Below, one piece after another: positions 1-55,599 of a stretch of 64,000 bases of DNA. The stretch spans positions 19,291,387-19,355,386 of the forward strand of contig JACBWW010000015.1 of the NCBI GenBank assembly GCA_020086605.1, given 5' to 3'. Made by a program: the position numbers and the translations under genes. The notes below the pieces were generated by a model. The model searched no databases. It was given only the letters and a program-made list of their open reading frames with translations, and was not told the DNA's origin. Positions within the stretch are counted from its first letter, which is position 1, and the number at the start of each line of letters is the position of its first letter. This stretch comes from Lanius collurio. Lineage: Eukaryota > Chordata > Aves > Passeriformes > Laniidae.

Positions 1-43844
<43,844 letters not shown>

Positions 43845-46287
43845 TTTAAGTCCTGAAACACAAAAATATGGTTAGAACTGTCTTTTTTTTTTCCCCCCAA
43901 TGTAGAGCAATAGAGAAGCCCAGAAAATGTTCAGAGTTAAAAGCTTAATCTCTGACACTTTTTATTTTACTCATAACATTAGTGATTTCTAAAATACTTC
44001 TAAAATTCCTCAGTATTTGGAAGGGGCAGTGTAAGGACAGGGTAGGATTTTCCATTGCCTATTGCCAAGAAATTAAAAATTACAGTCAAAGTCTACCATT
44101 ACCATAGAAATAGCAGAACTCTTCATTTTTATACAATAAAAAGAACATTATGAGCATTCATGAATGAACCTGAACAATCTTCTTGTGAAGTATTACTAAA
44201 TGCAAACAAAGATGCCTAAGAAAGAACAGACAGTATTTTAAAATAAAACCAGGAATCAATTATTGACTAATTTTGGACACCTTTATTTCCAGGAGTCCAC
44301 AAGTGCTTAGCATGCACAACAGCTCTGCACTGATGACAGTTATGGATGCACAGCATATCAGAACTCTTTCTCACAGATCTACCTGTAAATGCTGGACACT
44401 GGAAAAGTTTAGTTTGGCTTAGTTTTACTGGGACCAGTAGTGGGCCAGAAGAAGAACCTGTGAATTTTCTTAGGAATTTATTAGGTCTATTACAAAATAC
44501 TAGTATTAGTGTTATTTCCTTTCACGTTGATGTGACCAAAAGAACTGCAATTTCACCTACGCTGATCTCACTAAATAAGACTCTCTAAGGGTTTATCTGA
44601 AACTATCAGTAGGACTATTTCAAGAGACCCATGTCTGCATGCAACAGACACTAAATAAGGTTAATAACTAATAGAAGATAGAAAAAGGTCACTGGCCCTC
44701 ATATTCCATCACAGTGAACATGAGCCATGTTTTCCAGCAAAGAGAACTGTGATAACCTACTACACTATCAAAGAGAGGTGCAAGAGATCAGTAAATCATT
44801 AAAGAAAATCTGAGTCACCATGGACCTTCTACAGGAACTAGAAAGGCAAATATCAAAAGGAAAATTGGAATACTTGGGTACTTCACCTTGATGGAGGCCC
44901 AACTGTACTTGATAACAAGCTCCTAAGACAACACATAGCCACCCATCCCCCACAAAGTAGAAAATTAAAAAAGAGAAATAGGAGACACTTAATACACCGA
45001 AGACTTAAATGAAAAAGAGGTTCATGTGGATACAACTGTTTTTTAACCTAGAAAAAAAAGTATGCATCTGACTGTAAATTGATTTTAGAAATATTTACTG
45101 GGCAATATTTATTTGTAGTATTTGGGCAAGTACCAAATAACTGGTCATAAGATTTCAGCCAAAAATCAATAACAAATATAACAAGCAACCAGTGTCACCC
45201 ATGCTGTACTTCATCACCTAACACAACAGGATTTCAGCAAGATAAAAAAACCCACTAGTCAACTACATTATCACATAGGCACATTCTGGAAAGCATTATT
45301 TTCATCAACCATTTGCCATTGTTATTATTCATCTTTATGGCCAAAGTCAGCATACACGGCATGATAAACCTTCAGGATACAACAAAATTTACTAAGATGT
45401 TTTTATTTTACTCCTGTCCCACAGAAAGAATATAAATAACATTATCACCAACTGACAAATTACTTGAATCATTGAAATAACTTGTAACATTTTTTTGTCA
45501 AACACTTCTTAGTGAAAGGTGTAGATATTACAGAAAACAATCTGAAGACCTCAAATGCTGACTTTTTTTACTAAGTGTCAGAAAATACCCACCTCCTTGT
45601 TCCACCCTGGTTAGGTAAGTGTGAGTGCAAATGCTAGGTTTCTCCTCCATAAATAGAATAAAAACTGGTCCTAAAAGTCTTGTTTTGTGATGTCTCATAT
45701 TCAAACATTTACTATTTCATGAGTCACATATGCAAAACTGTGTTCCAAAATCCTGAAGTTTCCAGATGACATGGTAAACTTCCTTGTTCAGAAAAATAAA
45801 ATATTCTGAGGAGCTAACATGAATGACATCTGCCTGTTTGCTAAATGTATACTTTGCCAAACTTTCAAAGCATCTCACAGCTTTTTCTGTACACCCAACA
45901 GAATAAATTAGGCTAGTAGGTTCTATTCTTTTTGCCCTATTCTAGTCCCTCAGCCTGCACCCCTCTCCCTCCAGCAGCACTCTGGGGGAGAAGGGCAGTG
46001 TTCTCACATTTGCCACGCTTCCTGGTCATATCTACACTTCTACAATACAAAACTTTCCAATAAAATGGAAAAAATAGCGCAGAGGCATTACTTCTGAACA
46101 TTTTTCTTTTAAAGTATTTTGATGTAAAAATTAGACCCATACAGAAAAAACAACCACCCCTACGTCCATCTGAATCAGTCCTTCAGTTTCACCTTTTGAA
46201 AACAGTAATTTCTGGCTTTCTGGCTGCAGTTCTGGCTGCAGTGAACAGTGACATGACAGCAAAACAGCAGCCTTTAAAGACGTTTCC

Positions 46288-46774
46288 CCTGCAGTGCTAC
46301 GTTCAGCTCTGGGCTCCTCAGCACAAGGACCACATGGACTGTGTAAGTCCAGAGGAGGCCATGAAGATGCTCAGAGGGTTGGGACACCTCTGAGCAGACA
46401 GGCTGTTCTGCCTGGAGGAGAGAGGGCTCTGGGGAAACCTCACAGCACTTCCCAGTACCTGAAGGGGCCTACAGGAAAGCTGGAGAGGGACTTTTCACAA
46501 GGGCATGTAGGGGGTGAGATGAGGGGGAATGGTTTTAAACTGACAGAGTGTGAGTTTAAATCAGATATGAGGAAGAAATCCTTCACTGTGAGGGTGGTGA
46601 GGCACTGGAACAGGTTTCCCAGAGAAGCTGTGGCTGCCCCATCCCTGGAAGGCTGGATGGGGCTTTGAGCAACTAATGGTAGTGAAAGGTTTCTCCACCC
46701 AGAGTACATGGGGGAATAGGGACTAGATGATCTTTGAGGTCCCTTCCAACCCAAATTACTCCATTATTCTATGA
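46288..46774 (+). mobile_element. CR1 LINE 3' fragment, 5'-truncated, in NFKB1 intron 1
   Basis: It starts near GTGCTACGTTCAGCTCTGGG and includes AAGAAATCCTTCACTGTGAG and CTGGAACAGGTTTCCCAGAG. It ends GGTCCCTTCCAACCCAAATT followed by a degraded ATTCTATGA terminal repeat. All are diagnostic avian CR1 3' UTR segments, in plus orientation, opposite to the gene. Open frames inside it are remnants, not genes. Confidence 0.94.
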
Positions 46775-49297
46775 ACATTACACTTGGAAGCAGCAAGGTA
46801 ACTACCCACATACCACCCAGTTGGCTGTAGGTGGATACTAATGAATGTCTAACCAGATATGAAACACAAACTCTCTGGCACCAAAAGCATAGATGCCGCT
46901 TACTTGAGATGTATTTGCGTTCAAGTCAGCTGCAGTGCTTGGGGGAGAGGTTAAAGACACTCTCTCTGGCCTGAATGCTAAGCCAGTTTATTACAAACAG
47001 ATTATAATTTAGATGTGCAAACATACACCTTTGTGTATGTAAACTCACACTTGATTGCCTTATCAGGGCCTAGACAAAGATTAACCAAGCTGTTTAAAAT
47101 AACCCTTCTAAGTGACTGAAAACACTCTCAGTTTCACTATGTTTTGTCCTCTCCAAAGCCAAACAGATAACAAAAATGTTCTGGCAGCCCTACCTTCAAA
47201 TTACAATTTGTCTCCTTAGGATTTATTAAGTTAACAAATCCCTACACTTCCTTTTACATGAAAATTGGTGCAAATCCACAGTCAGTAACATGATTAAACC
47301 CCCAAAGAGACACTTAGAGAAAAAAATAGACCCTAGCATTAACTGTGTGACCTTTAATTGGCCTCTTCCCTTACTGCTCCAGTTTCTAAAGTACCTTTCT
47401 CATATGCATCAGGTGGTAAGATTAGCATCTACCTCGAGCAGCTTTGTTCATTCTCTCATCACATGAGCTGTATTATGGGTCACAGATTGCCACTACTCTC
47501 ACTTGAAGATGACTGGATTAAAATTGTTTTGTGGAAGTTCATGTTATTATAGATGCCTGCTTCCTACATAAGATCCAATTCCCACAAATTTACTGCCAAC
47601 TAAAATCTACAATAAAAACATACCCCAACACCTGCAGACCACAATCAACCACAGTAGTCTCCACCCTGGAGAGCATCTGAAGTCTTTCACAGGAAACTAG
47701 ACATTTCAATTCACTGTATTTATAAGTGTGAAAATTCAAAGGTCAGTGAAGAAACTTCATTTAGCTCCTAGTGCAACAGGAAAACAAAATCCAGCTAAAC
47801 TTGCCCAAAACTACACAACTGTACCTTCTGAGGGTATGTGTGTATGCCTGTGCATATGCATACATGTTCCTTTCTCCTTACAGCAGGACAATTACCACTG
47901 TCAAAAAGGTTTAAAAAGGGAGAAAAAGAGAAAAAACCCTAGGAAGACATGTATACACATACAGGAGATGACTGCTGTACCCAACAGCCACAGGCAGGTA
48001 CTCTACACCACTGCTCCTCCTTAATAACTAAATGACACAAGGTACAAGTAGCCACAGCTGGAAGAACATGACTTATATTCTGAATATTTGTTCTAAAGCT
48101 TCAAAAGGAGCAGCCATTTAAAATGGAAACAGCATAATTATCATAGGAATGCTGTAATCCATGAACAAGAATTCTCATTTCTCTTTATCTCAATGTGATT
48201 TCAGACCTCTTCTCCAATATCCACTGTCTGTTTACCTTTTAAAAATCAAGAGAAATTTCTATACCCAACAGTTTTCAGCCCCCCTCCTCCCCCCCGATTT
48301 TCAAGGGTACAGATCCTTCCCTTTACTTCTCTTCAACTTTCCAGCCTGAATTTTAAGCATGAGGTAAACCCTTGCTTTCTATGACACCAGTATCCAATCC
48401 AATTCCCACAAACATGGAATAGAACTTCTTCCTATCACCTTTCTACAGACAATCATGTTCTTTATTACTCAGTTCATTGCACTTGAGAACTGAAATTCAT
48501 CTGATGGATGTTCTTGCAGGAGGAAATTTATTTAAACTATCTCTCACTTTATGAGATGTTTTACATCAACCTGTTCTCACCTTTCAAGACTGGGATTCTG
48601 AAAGCAAGCTTCACAACGGGAAACTGAACTACTACACTTCAACTGTCTTGATACACTGAAAGAACAATTCTTCCTGAAAGTTTTCTAACAGAGTGCTTTT
48701 TCTCTTTAACTTGCCTTTCACTGGAATTTACCAGTTAAAAAAACCCAACTTCTTTAACAGGACACTGAATGAAAGTAATTAAATTCATTGTGGTTATGCT
48801 CTTAGCCTGTTTATTTTGCTTAGTAAAAACAGAGAGGAATAAGGATGAAAATGAAGCAAAATGTATCTGTTTCATATACTGTAAGTATATTTTTACTACA
48901 TCGAGGCTATAAAGCCTGGCAGATGATCTCATTACAGAGAACTATGTTTTTAGAAACAGCACCAAATTCTCAGAATTCCTGTAGCAGCTATGAAGTACTG
49001 AGGTAGAAACAGTAACTGCTGTATTGTGCAGACAGGACAACGTGTTTTACTTGCTGTTTCTTCCTTAAGTGGCAACTATCAATCCTTGAGCCTCAGACTT
49101 CCACCCTTTGCAAAACATAATCTGTATCTCGACAGGGAGAATTGTTTCAGAGATCAGCATTTCCCAAACAGCGATGCTGGGAAAAGATATTGTGCAACAG
49201 CCACTTTGGGTTGATGGGCCAGGGCTGGGAGCAGGACGAGAGCTGCTGAGATGATTTTGGCTGGAGGCCAGAGCACGATCTGCTCGGACAGAGCAGA

Positions 49298-49323
49298 GAG
49301 ACCGATCCAAGCTGCTCGGTCTC
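49298..49323. other. Perfect 8-bp inverted repeat (hairpin)
   Basis: GAGACCGA, a 10-base loop, then TCGGTCTC. It is an unusually GC-rich stem for intron 1. No terminator or RNA class is implied. Confidence 0.6.
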
Positions 49324-52300
49324 AAGCCTTCACCACTGCAGTCCCTTCAAAGTCAGGATGCTGCCCACCCTTTCAATGCACAGCATTTCCACCTTACTTC
49401 TGGCCACTTCTCAAATTCAACCAGCACTTCATTTCCCTTGGAACCCAGTTATTTTTTCCAGAATAGCTGTACTTCCTGCAAGTACAGCTCCAGAGCACAA
49501 CACTTTTAATTCCAAGTAAGAGAAGATAAACAGCGAAAGCATTCTGTAACATACAAAGAACTCAAATATTAAGGGAACGTCAGGCATAGATGTCTTTAGG
49601 ACAAACAGGAAACAAAAACATGGTAAAAAACAAAAGAAGCAACTGTTAACTCACATTGACATGAAGCCCCACCAACTATATTATTTTGAAGGGATTTTAA
49701 CTCAGTAATGAAACAGATTTGAAATTTGCCTTTAAATGCTGAGATGTTTACTACTATTTCTTCTCTCAACTATGAGTTCAATACCTGGGGGTGTACGGTG
49801 CTGTTTTAAGGAAACAACATTGAATTTCTGAAAAAGCTGCATAAGGAAGTTGTATTTTTCACATTCCTTCAGGTACTTCAAAGATGTGTAATCTCACAAT
49901 AAAGATCTGAGTGCAATTTCTCAGTATACAAGTGTTAAAAAGTTTGTGCAGAGACATTTTGATCAAAGATTCTGATTTCCTCTGCAGTTTTTGTCATCCA
50001 CACGCTGTTGCAGCTGCAATAACACTACATAACCCTAAATGACACTGTTTGTTTTTCTAATATAACAACCCAAATTGCCTCTTCTTGTGACTAATTAAGC
50101 CTGCTTATTATTTCCGGTTGGGTGGGATCTGGCAATTTTGTCTGTGTATTTTTAAAATTGCTGAAGTTAAAATTTTCAAGTATTTTCAGTCATGAGCAGA
50201 TGCATTACTTGACAACAGTATAAAAAATACAGAATATTTAGGAAATTAAATCAATCTCAGGTACTTGAGATTTCACAAGTGTGGTGCTCCAAATCAGAAT
50301 GGTTGGGTGCATAGTATTTTTATGAAATCTAGAATCAAATTTATTATAGCAGGTAACTACTAAATCTGAAAAACAAAAAAAAACCCAAAACAAACAAACA
50401 AACAAAAACACACAAAAAACCCCAAAGCATAAGAAAATTTCCTTGGCAAAAAGTAACTGGACTACCTAAAAGATGTTCTCTTAATTATGTTTGCAAACAG
50501 AATTTTTGTTTTATTCCTTTCCCAAGTATCAAAGTAGTGAACTAATATGTCAAGAGGAAATACTAAAATGCCATAAACATACAAACTGTTTTTCCACAAT
50601 ATTGTTGGAATAAAGTTAGAATGTTTTCGTTAAAACACATTCAAAGCAACTTAAATCAAAGGAATAAATGGTATTCAAATATATGGCAACCATATTCTAG
50701 TACATGTACAATGCTAAGTAGATGTAAAAATATTGAGGTTCAACACAGCAAAACAGTTCCAGGAACTACATTGTATTTTAGCCATGTGGAGTGCTAATGT
50801 TACTTGAACTAACCCTAAAATGACGTTAAAATGCTGTTACTTTTCCCTCCAGATTAAGATGAATCACTGAATGTTCTTTACAATAGTTCTAGTTCATATA
50901 AAAGCTGTCCATCAAAGTCAAATTTTAACTTAACAAGCCACACACACCCATTTCACAAGCCTGAAGTGTAATGAATCTTTAATACTAAACTGCACGGGAA
51001 GAACAGTGTTTCTGAGAAGCCAAGTACCACGTAACCCCAGGACTGCAGAAGTGCAGCTCACACAAGGTTTGCTGTATCACCAGGTACAGTCACACAGGCT
51101 CTGGGCTCCTACTGAAGACACAGCCCCTCCCTCACCTCATGAACAGAGGTGGCAAAAATGGGCTCAGAAAACAGCAAGGGCTGTTAGCACTGCGATCACA
51201 AAGGTGAACTGAGGAATTCTCAGCATCCTTTTGGTTCTGAACTGCCACTGAAATCATAATGTGATAGAAACAATCACTTAAATAGCACCAGTAAGAGGAA
51301 CCAAACAGGTAGAGCTGAGTCCAGCACCATGGCACTTATACCCAGTTTTTAAATCTACAGACGCCAAGTGGCTAACTAAGGTTAATTTTTTGCTTTTTCC
51401 AAAGAAATCATAAAACTTCTGCAGTCTCAATGTTCTACAGTAACCTATGGCACAACAAAACTCACTTTTTAGTCCACTAAACTAATAAGACCAAAAAACC
51501 CACCTGCTTCCTTTGTTTATACTTAGTTTGTGTGTTAAAATCTGTCCATGTTTAAGCGGATGGAAATAGGATCTTTAGAGGAAACAAAAAAATAAAGCCA
51601 ACCCCAAGCAAAAAAACCCAAACCACACAACTCAGACCTACTTTGCTATTGACCTGTTGACAGTTTTCTTGGAGGACACAATACCATACTGGGGTATTTC
51701 AGGTCAGTATTTTCAATGAAGGAAAAAAAGATTGTGTATCTATCTGTCACTGCTTTTCAAAAGAACATAGAAGTTGAAAGGGGGAAATAATGCTGGGAGT
51801 AGCAGTAGTAGCTTCCTCCCCACATGATCTGTCAGCTCCACCTAAATGCTAAACAAAGGATTTTACCTTGAGACTATAATAACTTGAAACATCTTTTAAG
51901 GCCTTACTTTTGAAACTGAGTGCTTCATCAAAATACAGGTTTAAAGGAAAGCACTGAAGAAGATCCACTGAATTATTTCTATGCTCAAAGTTAGATGCAA
52001 ACTTAGTGCCTGATTGACCTAAGGGCACAGTTAAAGACAACCATAATTATGATCCTATCAACAAAGAATTTCATAAAAGGTTCATGGCTTACTTAAAGGA
52101 CATCAAATTACAACTTCCACTTCTAAAATACCTGTGTCAGAGCTAAAAGTGACCAAAACCAGGAATTGCTTTTTCATTACCTGCCTGAAACACTCATTAT
52201 CTTCTTTGTTTTACAATAGCTATGTTACTTTGTCAGAGAACCAAAGGAAAGCTATCAGCAAGTTGAAAAAAATGATTTTTAACTAACTGCAGAGTTTTCA

Positions 52301-54865
52301 TTAGTTGTTTACAAAAATGAGTAACAATTTTCTTTATGACTGATACTTTTGAATTTAGAGTTGGCAAACACAGCCCTGAAAGGTGAAAGTATGTTAGCAA
52401 GTACAGTTTGAAGCAATCTATGAAAACACAGGGAATTAACCAGAATCTCTGAAGATGTGAACTTTCTCAACACTAGCTACATCAGAAAGCCAACTGTAAG
52501 TTAACAAAAGATATATTGTCTTTCACTGTATCTTTGCAGCTTCAAAAATTATCATCTATTTTGCGTTATAAGCACCTTCTATAGTAAAGACTCACGGGCC
52601 TTCAAACTTAGTTCCTGTCCTTCCAGAGACAGCAATATGCACAATAATATGAATTCCTAACGGAACATATTTCTGGAGTTTGCATGTATTCATGAGAAAG
52701 TGACATGGGAAGATTTTGGAAAGGGCAACAATGAAAAGGAAACTCAAAAATCTATTAATTAGCAAATTTGTGTCAATGGTATTTATTTGTAGGTATCTAT
52801 TACTGAATTCACGTAATGCTGCCTCAAGGAAAAAAGTAAATTTATTGTTGAATTTTTTAAAGTAAAATTTTAATGTAAACTTAAATTTATTATTAAAATT
52901 AATTTTTAGAAGTAAAATACATAGTAAGAGAGAAGCAACCAGAACTGCTACTTTTCAACAAATGAAGCAGGAAATTTTCAGATGTGCACATAAATGAAAC
53001 ACCACTGTCTGCTTTCCACCCTCTCTCCCTCTTCCAAAATACCCTTGTTCTCTGTCCCAGCACATGTCTATCCAGCAAACTTTTCTGATTTTGAAATAAA
53101 TATTATAAAAACATTACCAAGGTGTTGACGGAACAAAGCGAGTACAGATAGGAAGTTTATCTGCTGTTTTAAAAAACACTGTTTTTTAAAAACACGCAAC
53201 ATGATGCAAAGTGACCTAAGGCTGTTCTGTTTTACAACCTTAACTCAAAATGTATACTTTTTGCATGAGAAAAAACCTACATTTTTTGATGACTCTACCA
53301 CTGACTGACATTTCTTTCTTTCCAAAGGGGACAAAGGGTAGAAAGAAAAAGGCTTTTCCCCTTCCGTTTGGCATTTAAAAATAAGTTATTTAACATATCT
53401 TGCACAGATTTCAGCACTGAGATTCTCTGAAATCTCCACACTCTGTGGCATAATCCTGACAATAACATTTGGCATAACTGTTAGTTAAATTCTTGGGCCA
53501 GGGAAGATTGCAGAACAGAGTATCTGCTTCTGGATGTTTACAGGCTGCTTTTTTCTCTTTCATTTTCTCATAAACTGTAGTCATTTCTGTAGATTACAAA
53601 ACATTGCACACAGGATGCTATCTTAGAATGACGTCTTGGTTAACGCTTTCCTAGAACGGGCAGCTACTTTCTTTTATGAAAGAATACAAATGCTTCGACT
53701 GAAATACTATTTCAAAAGTTGATACTACACAGTACATAGCCCAAAGACTATGGATGTCAATAAAATCGAAGTGCTCTCTTTTCAACCCTGTTCTGTGAGC
53801 TTGACAGTGGTGGTGTAGCACCTTGCAGCATGTAAGCCATGAGGAAATGGAGCAAAGAATTCATCCACTTTTCTCTGTGAACAGAGTAAGTGAAAAGAGG
53901 GCTTTGGAAGCACAAAACCCGTCAAATATAATCAGCACTTAAAAACCATTCTTTAAAATAATATAATAATAATCATCTGTATTTCCTTTAAAATGTTATT
54001 CTTAAGCAAAGATTTTGGATGTTTTAAAACAGGAAGTTGAAATGCAGCAGATCATCCCTTGCTTCCAAAGTCTTCTTCCCCAAATGCTTACAGGCACTCA
54101 CATTTACTTATCTAAATGAAATTAAGCATCAGTACACACACTATGATAATGGGCCAATAGCACACAACTCATATGCTCACAGAAACAATACTCCATTTTA
54201 CATTCATGTAAAATAAGTCAGTGTTCACCAAAGTGACCATCAAAGCAGAAAGCATCAACGGATTAAAAAAATAATTGCGATGACGAGAAGTTCGATACCC
54301 TTGGTTTTCAACGTCAAATGTAACCGAGCAACCAGTGCAGTAACACCCCTCGTCGCAATGAGAACTTTTCGATTTCATCGCTTACTACTAAATTACCTTT
54401 AAAAACCTCACTATTTCGTACCTTTTAATACTGTCTGCGGCACTCTTGGGCTGCACCCAAGACGAGGACACCCAGAGTTGCCAGCGTCAAGCCCACGTTT
54501 CGTGGTGACCACCGGCACTCCCGAGCCCGGCCGGTGACTGTGCCCGGGCCGTGCCCCAGGTTCAGCACGTACGTGTGTCACCTTCGAAACCAGAAGCGAT
54601 AAAAGCAGCACCTCCTTTGCCTACGAGCACCCGCTGTGCGAGCGGCAGAACCCGGGCTTGTGAATTTTTTTCACTTTACTGTTCAGCCTGTCATGGACAC
54701 CGCTTCCCTCGCTAGGAAGACCCCTGTAACACAGCAGCAGCAAAGCCGTCCCCGGCATCCCGCCCGCTCTCCTGCCTGGCTGCAGGCGAATCCCGCAGCA
54801 ATCCCTCCCGGCGCTCCAGCGGGGAGCTGCTCCTGGCGCCGGCCGCAGCCTCCCGCAGCAAACCT

Positions 54866-54933
54866 GCGCTCCGGGGGCTGCCGCGCTCCGGGGGCTGCCG
54901 CGCTCCGGGGGCTGCCGCGCTCCGGGGGCTGCC
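54866..54933. repeat. 17-bp tandem repeat, 4 perfect copies
   Basis: The unit GCGCTCCGGGGGCTGCC is repeated four times without a mismatch at 54866, 54883, 54900 and 54917. Perfect identity suggests recent expansion. It lies inside the CpG island, downstream of the candidate exon 1, hence in intron 1 if that donor is right. Confidence 0.97.
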
Positions 54934-54940
54934 GCCTCCG

Positions 54941-54960
54941 CCCAGCCCAGCCCAGCCCAG
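54941..54960. repeat. (CCCAG)4 microsatellite
   Basis: Four CCCAG units, 7 bases after the 17-bp array. On the minus strand it reads CTGGG. Confidence 0.95.
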
Positions 54961-55058
54961 CGAAATGCCCGCTCCCGCAGGACAGAGGAGCCCAGCCAGG
55001 TGGGGACAGGGGAGAAAGAATGCAGCGAGCAGCAGGTCAGGGGCCGCCTGGAGCTCAC

Positions 55059-55250
55059 CAGGGCAGGGCTGGCGGCGCCTCCTCTTCCTCGTGTTGTGCC
55101 GCCGGCGGTTCCTCAGCACCGCTCCATGTAACCCGGCGTGCCGCCGCCCGCGCCCGGCTTCGCGCGGACTTTCCCCCTCCTTCCCGCCTGCCCCGCCGGC
55201 GAGGGCACCCGCCCGGCACCGGCCTGCGCAGCCTCCGCCCCTGCCCCCAG
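55059..55250 (-). other. NFKB1: Candidate NFKB1 non-coding exon 1 (start approximate)
   Basis: A spliced 5' UTR exon is required because exon 2 begins with an acceptor 8 bases before the ATG. The best minus-strand donor in the CpG island is CCTG|GTGAGC, with the exon ending at 55059. The kappa-B site and GC boxes lie 20-60 bases upstream of the assumed start, which suits a TATA-less promoter. The 5' end is only a guess. Weaker alternative donors exist, such as AAAAG|GTACGA near 54420. Confidence 0.3.
55165..55174 (+). promoter_or_regulatory. Near-consensus kappa-B site
   Basis: CGGACTTTCC differs from the immunoglobulin kappa site GGGACTTTCC at the first base. It lies inside or just downstream of the candidate first exon. 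Confidence 0.3.
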
Positions 55251-55269
55251 CCCGCCGCACTTCCTGGCT

Positions 55270-55279
55270 GGAAATTCCC
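55270..55279 (-). promoter_or_regulatory. Consensus kappa-B site in promoter
   Basis: The minus strand reads GGGAATTTCC, a perfect GGGRNNYYCC match, about 20 bases from the GC boxes. Mammalian NFKB1 is known to be induced by NF-kappa-B. Binding is inferred. Confidence 0.6.
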
Positions 55280-55301
55280 GCTGACGCTCCGGCAGCGCGA
55301 A

Positions 55302-55315
55302 GGGCGGGGCGGGGC
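55302..55315 (+). promoter_or_regulatory. Overlapping GC boxes (SP1/KLF type)
   Basis: GGGCGGGGCGGGGC holds two overlapping GGGCGG-type boxes just upstream of the promoter kappa-B site relative to the gene. Such boxes position initiation in TATA-less CpG promoters. Confidence 0.6.
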
Positions 55316-55599
55316 AGGAGCCGCGGCCGGCGGGGCAGGAGGAGGCGCGGCCGCGGCGCCCCGGGCGCGCTCCCGCGGAGGCGGCGGGGAAGGAGCCGGG
55401 GAACGCCTGCCGCCAACCCACCCGCTGGCCACGAAATCCCTGTGCCGGGGACAGGCCCTCCTGCCCGGGTGAAACCACGTAAACACGAGTCCTTTCATCC
55501 CAGGGCAGTAAGCATCGCCGCAGGAGTGATCCTGTCCTTGCCCACGTCGGCATTCGCGACACCTCTGTGGAGACGGGCCCGACCCGGTGGCTGTCAATG

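Larger units (their letters stand above)
43853..55058 (-). other. NFKB1: NFKB1 intron 1 (donor provisional)
   Basis: About 11.2 kb. It holds one CR1 (46288-46774), the 49298 hairpin, a MIR-like scrap near 47340, A-rich tracts near 50380 and 51590, and the 3' part of the CpG island with its tandem repeats. No further exon recognised, though a second non-coding 5' exon could be hidden here. Confidence 0.6.
54460..55580 (-). promoter_or_regulatory. NFKB1: CpG island, NFKB1 promoter region
   Basis: About 1.1 kb of very GC-rich, CpG-dense sequence, contrasting sharply with AT-rich flanks. No TATA box is seen in a suitable place. It holds GC boxes, a consensus kappa-B site and a near-consensus one, and lies about 11 kb upstream of the first coding exon. 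This matches the known NFKB1 promoter class: CpG-rich, TATA-less and autoregulated. Long open frames on both strands here are composition artefacts. Confidence 0.85.

Noticed and set aside
46294..46754. Open frames of 104-124 codons
   Set aside because: They lie wholly inside the CR1 3' UTR fragment, which is non-coding.
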